Origin: Allolobophora icterica | Taxonomy: Eukaryota > Annelida > Clitellata > Crassiclitellata > Lumbricidae | Direction of reading: 5' to 3' | NCBI GenBank assembly: GCA_963556255.1 | Contig: OY744613.1 | Location: 45,440,291 to 45,504,290, forward strand | DNA: 64,000 bases | Shown: in pieces, positions 60,396 to 64,000 of the stretch | Position numbering within the stretch: the stretch's first letter is position 1 | Layout of the letters: every line of letters starts with the position of its first letter | Translations under genes and position numbers: made by a program | The notes under the pieces: generated by a model | Seen by the model: the letters and a program-made list of their open reading frames with translations, nothing else | Database searches by the model: none | Told to the model about the DNA's origin: nothing

Positions 60396-60690
60396 TTTTA
60401 AAACCTAACCCGAGACTTACTTTAGTAGATAATACCGGCTTGACTAAAGCCCTCTCTATACGTTCCCGCAAGCTAGGATTAGGAATATTGTTCAAATCAT
60501 TAATCATTGCTCTATCGGCAACATTCCTAGAAGCCGTATCAGTGTGTTGATCGTAAGCCAAATCGTGGTGATAAGCCGCATCATCGACCCGATTAATGGG
60601 TTTAGACCAGGGTTTAGGAGTTCCGTCGGAATTTAATCTTAAATCTAGCCTAGTACCGGGGCCGGTAAACTGATGCCCTGGAAGATGCAT
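60388..60690 (-). CDS. phospholipase A2-like protein of the Polinton (100 aa)
   Basis: Small PLA2 fold of the parvovirus-VP1 / Polinton type. A calcium-loop-like FTGPGTRLDLR lies at about residues 8-18 and the catalytic His-Asp pair in DDAAYHHDLAYDQH at about residues 36-49. In virus relatives this activity modifies host membranes during entry. The frame is intact, with stop TAA at 60,388; the integrase N-terminal relic abuts it. ATG 60,690 is the only plausible start. Confidence 0.85.
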   Translation of the reverse strand: MHLPGHQFTGPGTRLDLRLNSDGTPKPWSKPINRVDDAAYHHDLAYDQHTDTASRNVADRAMINDLNNIPNPSLRERIERALVKPVLSTKVSLGLGFKKA

Positions 60691-60708
60691 CTCGCCTGGA
60701 TATTTAGC

Positions 60709-60909
60709 CTAAGGTAATTTCACGTTACTAGTGACTGCATTCAATGAATCGACTAGATCTCCACCTTTCATAGCGGCTCCTTTTACGAATTGAGTTTTTG
60801 TTTTCCCGCACACGACGTATACACTTCTTAGCATAGATCTCCCATTCTTAGTCACGACATCTTGTATATCTTTAGTTTCAGTCCTTCTTTTACACTTTAC
60901 GCAATACAT
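60709..60909 (-). CDS. small zinc-ribbon-like Polinton protein
   Basis: From ATG 60,909: YCVKCKRRTETKDIQ gives the first CxxC knuckle. The second (SVYVVCG) has Tyr where a Cys would be expected, so zinc binding may be impaired. Length 66 residues. The frame extends to 61,026, but upstream residues have no motif and overlap the divergent ATPase. Similar short zinc-ribbon proteins accompany Polinton genes (family knowledge). Confidence 0.7.
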   Translation of the reverse strand: MYCVKCKRRTETKDIQDVVTKNGRSMLRSVYVVCGKTKTQFVKGAAMKGGDLVDSLNAVTSNVKLP

Positions 60910-60943
60910 TTCGCTTTTAATATAGAACTTTTGTATATTTAAA
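60910..60943. promoter_or_regulatory. 34-bp divergent intergenic gap
   Basis: Start codons of the zinc-ribbon gene (minus, 60,909) and the packaging ATPase (plus, 60,944) are separated by 34 AT-rich bases with tttaatatag and gtatatttaaa. This is a candidate shared promoter of the element. Confidence 0.45.
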
Positions 60944-61692
60944 ATGGAAGTGAAAGACTTAACGTGGAATGATTTACAGTCGAAAAGATTTAATAACAAC
61001 CTATTACCTAGAAGTATAAGAGGCATAATAGTATGAAAATCAGGATGCGGTAAGACGACGTTATTGTTAAACTTACTTTTGAGACCCGGATGGCTCGACT
61101 ATTTCAACCAGAGTACAAAATTCTTAAAAAGGCATTCGAAGAAAACTGCCTAAAGAAGTGATCATCAGGCTGTTTGACATTCGAGATGAGATAATGAAAC
61201 AAGATATTTCTCCGGGATGCGTTGTAGAGGAGATGTCGAAAAATGTAAGAGACAAGTCGGATATCGAATGCAGATTTTACGAATCCTCGGAAGATGTACC
61301 GGATCCGAGAGACTTGAGCCGTGAAAAGAAGAACTTGATGATTTTTGATGATTTACAGTTAGAGAAGCAGAACAAAATAATGCGAAACGTATTATATCAG
61401 AGGCAGGCATAGTAACGTGGATTGTTTATACCTCGCGCAGAATTATTTCAAATTGCCTAGACAGACTATCAGAGAGAACGCAAACTTTATTTGTTTATTT
61501 CCTCAATACAGGAAGAATGTTTCTCATATCTACAACGATCATGTAGGTACGGACATGTCTAAAGAGGAATTCTTAAACCTATGCGATTAGACGTGGAAAC
61601 AACCACACCAATTCATAGTTATCGACTTAACGAGCAAAAAGAGCAGCGGTAAATACCGGAGGGGGTTGGATGAATTTTACTTCCGTAATTAA
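60944..61692 (+). pseudogene. Polinton genome-packaging ATPase (FtsK/A32-like), multiply broken
   Basis: A Walker A motif (SGCGKTTLLLNLL) follows an in-frame TGA at 61,034-61,036. A Walker B (NLMIFDDLQ) lies in the frame at 61,158-61,412. Later blocks (LAQNYFKLPRQ, NANFICLFPQ) lie in another frame up to 61,692. Breaks: TGA 61,034, frameshifts near 61,100, 61,155 and 61,405, TAG 61,588. The ATPase would have powered DNA packaging into capsids. It is plainly non-functional. Confidence 0.88.
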
Positions 61693-61715
61693 AAATAATA
61701 TCGTATGCTAATAAA

Positions 61716-61793
61716 ATGGAAGGACTCCTCGAGAAGATAGTGGTGAACACAGCACAGACTGCGAGTAACAGATACAGCAGCAGTTCATGTTAA
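61716..61793 (+). pseudogene. start of a further Polinton gene, truncated
   Basis: ATG 61,716 encodes 25 codons (MEGLLEKIVVNTAQTASNRY) before TAA. It directly follows the ATPase on the same strand, so it is probably the next gene of the element, broken after its start. Product unknown. Confidence 0.35.
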
Positions 61794-62209
61794 TCTTCCG
61801 ACGGCAAATGGTTTTGGGTCAGCCAGTGTCACAAAATAGAGCATCAGATACAGTTATATCCCCTTAGCAGAATGCAGTATCCGGCCGGATGAATGTGAAC
61901 GGGAGGGACTACCCACCCTCGTGCAAAAGTATCCCCATGAGTCGTATGAAATTATCGTTCGTCAAAAAAGTTTCCCCTGAAACATAATTACAAACTGTGC
62001 GATTTAACTCAATTTAGAACTATGTCAGTCGTGGTCATGGGCAAAGCCATAACGCTACTTAGTGTTGGCATACGTGGACAAATAATATTAATAGGCCTAA
62101 TATTGAAAAATGGACAATTTCTAAAGCACCGTAACGCGACCATGCAGCTACAAGGGCGCTCTACAGACACCATGCACCTATAGCCTAACATAACAACCGG
62201 TCCTAGAAG
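61794..62209. other. Polinton edge and spacer
   Basis: Possible decayed coding sequence to about 61,990, then unassigned DNA. No terminal inverted repeat of a Polinton and no 6-bp target duplication could be identified. Confidence 0.4.
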
Positions 62210-63500
62210 GATTCATTTTGATAATTTATATAGCCCCTCTTCAAGAAACCTACTCAGAGGTGCTCCTAGACCAGCCACGGTTAAAAATAGAGGACTTAAG
62301 GAGACGGTAGAAAACAGGTGAATTTCCTCGTGAAAATAGGCGGAAAGAATGTGGGAGCCAATTCCACGTAGAAGGGCCAGCCACTGAGAAGGCACGACGC
62401 TGTTAAACTGAGGAGCGGGACAGAGGTACCAACAGCTCACCTCCAGTTGCAGAACGCAGAACTCGACGGGACATTAGGCCAGAGAGCGGACAGCAGAGAT
62501 CAGATAGGTAAGACGGAACTTCACCAGAGAGAGAGACCGCCAAACAAGAGAAGCAATCCTATAGGAGATGCGTTGCGAGGCAGGAAACCAATACAGGACA
62601 TCGTGCATATAAGCTGAAACTGGTGCACATTTTGGGATATGGGCAATGAGCTGAGCGTCAGAGCGAGGGACCCGGTCAAGTCGCCCAATTAGAGCCAATG
62701 GATATCCAGTGAGAACAGAGCAGCAATAGTCAACTCTACTGGAGATAAAAGCGTGAACAAGGATTACCGACGCGTCATAAGAAAGGGACCGTATTACAAC
62801 ACGCAACTGTCGGAGCTGGTGGTAGCAACTCCGGGTGACCAAGTTAACATGCTGAGAAAAAGTGAGCTCTTGGTCAATTGTCACCCCCAGATCCCGGATA
62901 ATGAGCGAAAAGGAGACATGGGGAAGGCCTCTGCTAACAAGTGCAGGTAAACCTTTGCCAGCTATCTGCGACCACCAATCCAAATAAATTGAGTTTAGAT
63001 GGGTTCCGCAGAAACCGATTAGAAGCCATCCATTCAGGAAGGTTGTCAATGGCATGGAACATCAGGCCAACAGAAGCAGCTGCCTCTGTAGGACGGCAAT
63101 GGATATATGCTTGTATGTCATCAGCATAGAGGTGATGCAGTAGTCCACAAGACCACAACAAATAACTGATATCAGAAGTGAACAGAATGTAGAGCAATGG
63201 GCCAAGCACAGACCCCTGGGAAACACCAAGCAGAGCAGGAACCCAAGAGGACCTAGAACAGCAAGTCAAGACACAATTAGAGCGACCTGTAAGAAAATAG
63301 CAGAGCCAGTCTAATTGTTTGCCAAGACTCCAAATGAGACCGAAAGACGCTGGAGAAGGATGGTGTAGTCAACTGAGTCAAATGCAGAGCTAACGTCAAA
63401 AAGGGCCAAAAGAGTAACCTGATCACTAGCTATGGCACCATATAATCAGACAGGAGGCGAACCATTAGAGTCTCGGTTGAATGGTTTTTTCGAACACCTG
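62210..63500 (-). pseudogene. CR1/L2-like LINE: RT domain to 3' end
   Basis: Minus strand in order: LLALFDVSSAFDSVDY (RT motif A, about 63,400), GVSQGSVLGPLLYILF (motif B), LHHLYADDIQAYI (motif C YADD), RDLGVTIDQELTFSQHV, SSRVDYCCSVLTGYPL, and a 3' end cttgaagaggggctatataaattatc. Several frameshifts separate these blocks and the endonuclease domain is absent, so the copy is 5'-truncated and inactive. Confidence 0.88.
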
Positions 63501-63689
63501 ACTGGAGTGGAGTAAACCATTTGTATTAAGATAAACATTTAACTGATTTGCAACTATTTGCCACCTTCAGAAATATCTTCAAAACCACAAGAAATAACGC
63601 TGAAAAAGCTACAGTTTGGTCGAATTTACTAAGCACTGTAGCAACTTAAAAAACTTGAAGCCTTATTCGTACTATAATAAAATTGGGCG

Positions 63690-64000
63690 ATCGGGATCCA
63701 CCAATTGACAAGCCAGGCGGATGGAGAGGATTATAGGCGAACGCGCTCTCCACAAGATCAAACTGCGTGGATTCACTTCGTCCGGAGGATGCACTTTACC
63801 TATCGGGACAGGGATCGTGAGTACTGGGAAGCTATCATTACTCGCCAGTCGACGGAACCTAAGAAACTATGGTCTACTTTCAACAGCCTCCTCGGTCGAC
63901 GATCGGCCAGCCGGCAGTCCCAGTCTCCGCCGCCGTTTACTCCAGACGCATTCCCGGAGCGGCATACAAGCAAGGTTTCAACAATACGCGACGCTACTTC
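63690..64000 (+). pseudogene. CR1-like LINE ORF2 fragment running off the window
   Basis: The plus frame reads RDREYWEAIITRQSTEPKKL then WSTFNSLLGRRSASRQ and PPFTPDAFPERHTSKVSTIR, the linker between endonuclease and RT domains in CR1-type ORF2. It is oriented opposite to the previous LINE. The RT domain would lie beyond position 64,000. Confidence 0.75.

Overview
The window is nuclear DNA of a metazoan, most likely a marine invertebrate. It has intron-bearing genes, arrays of C2H2 zinc-finger genes with TGEKP-type linkers, tRNA-derived SINEs, CR1/L2-like LINEs whose 3' ends read like gcgctatataaat, hAT and piggyBac-like elements, satellites, and a decayed Polinton/Maverick (adintovirus-like) insertion. 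I see no bacterial operon, rRNA or CRISPR. The phylum cannot be fixed by eye; an echinoderm, hemichordate or cephalochordate-like genome is a weak lean.

Layout. 1-3.1 kb: an unrecognised ORF and two MITEs. 3.15-13.1 kb: two minus-strand C2H2 zinc-finger genes (Z1, Z2), separated by SINEs, a LINE fragment and foldback elements; a SINE has split Z2. 13.1-19.0 kb: a repeat block holding a copy of the flank seen at 6.3-7.3 kb, a composite tandem array, a MITE, a (TA)n tract, a long hairpin, a ~187-bp satellite and a ~264-bp satellite. 19-28 kb: LINE 3' ends and several hAT insertions with readable 8-bp target-site duplications.

28,006-50,718 is an almost perfect tandem duplication of an 11.28-kb unit, with a 150-bp filler at the junction copied from inside the unit. 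Each unit carries two piggyBac-like elements, a 3-kb element with repeat-phrase termini, a SINE, a decayed zinc-finger pseudogene, a zinc-finger gene interrupted by a (TAA)n tract seeded by a LINE tail, and the 5' part of a spliced SAP-like gene. That gene appears to run on past the right unit into a YqaJ nuclease-like segment near 52 kb, so the left copy is truncated.

54.3-57.1 kb: two exons of a secreted or membrane immunoglobulin-domain gene (signal-peptide exon, phase-1 V-type Ig exon). Their intron holds a ~590-bp ATGT microsatellite and an antisense LINE. 57.9-61.8 kb: Polinton remnant with an unknown 233-codon ORF, an integrase, a phospholipase-A2-like gene and a zinc-ribbon gene on the minus strand, and a packaging-ATPase pseudogene on the plus strand. 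62.2-64 kb: two CR1/L2-like LINE fragments, one on each strand.

The host genes are DNA-binding zinc-finger proteins and an Ig receptor or secreted protein. Almost everything else is mobile DNA, so the main story is a small lineage-specific zinc-finger cluster growing by duplication while transposons break it.
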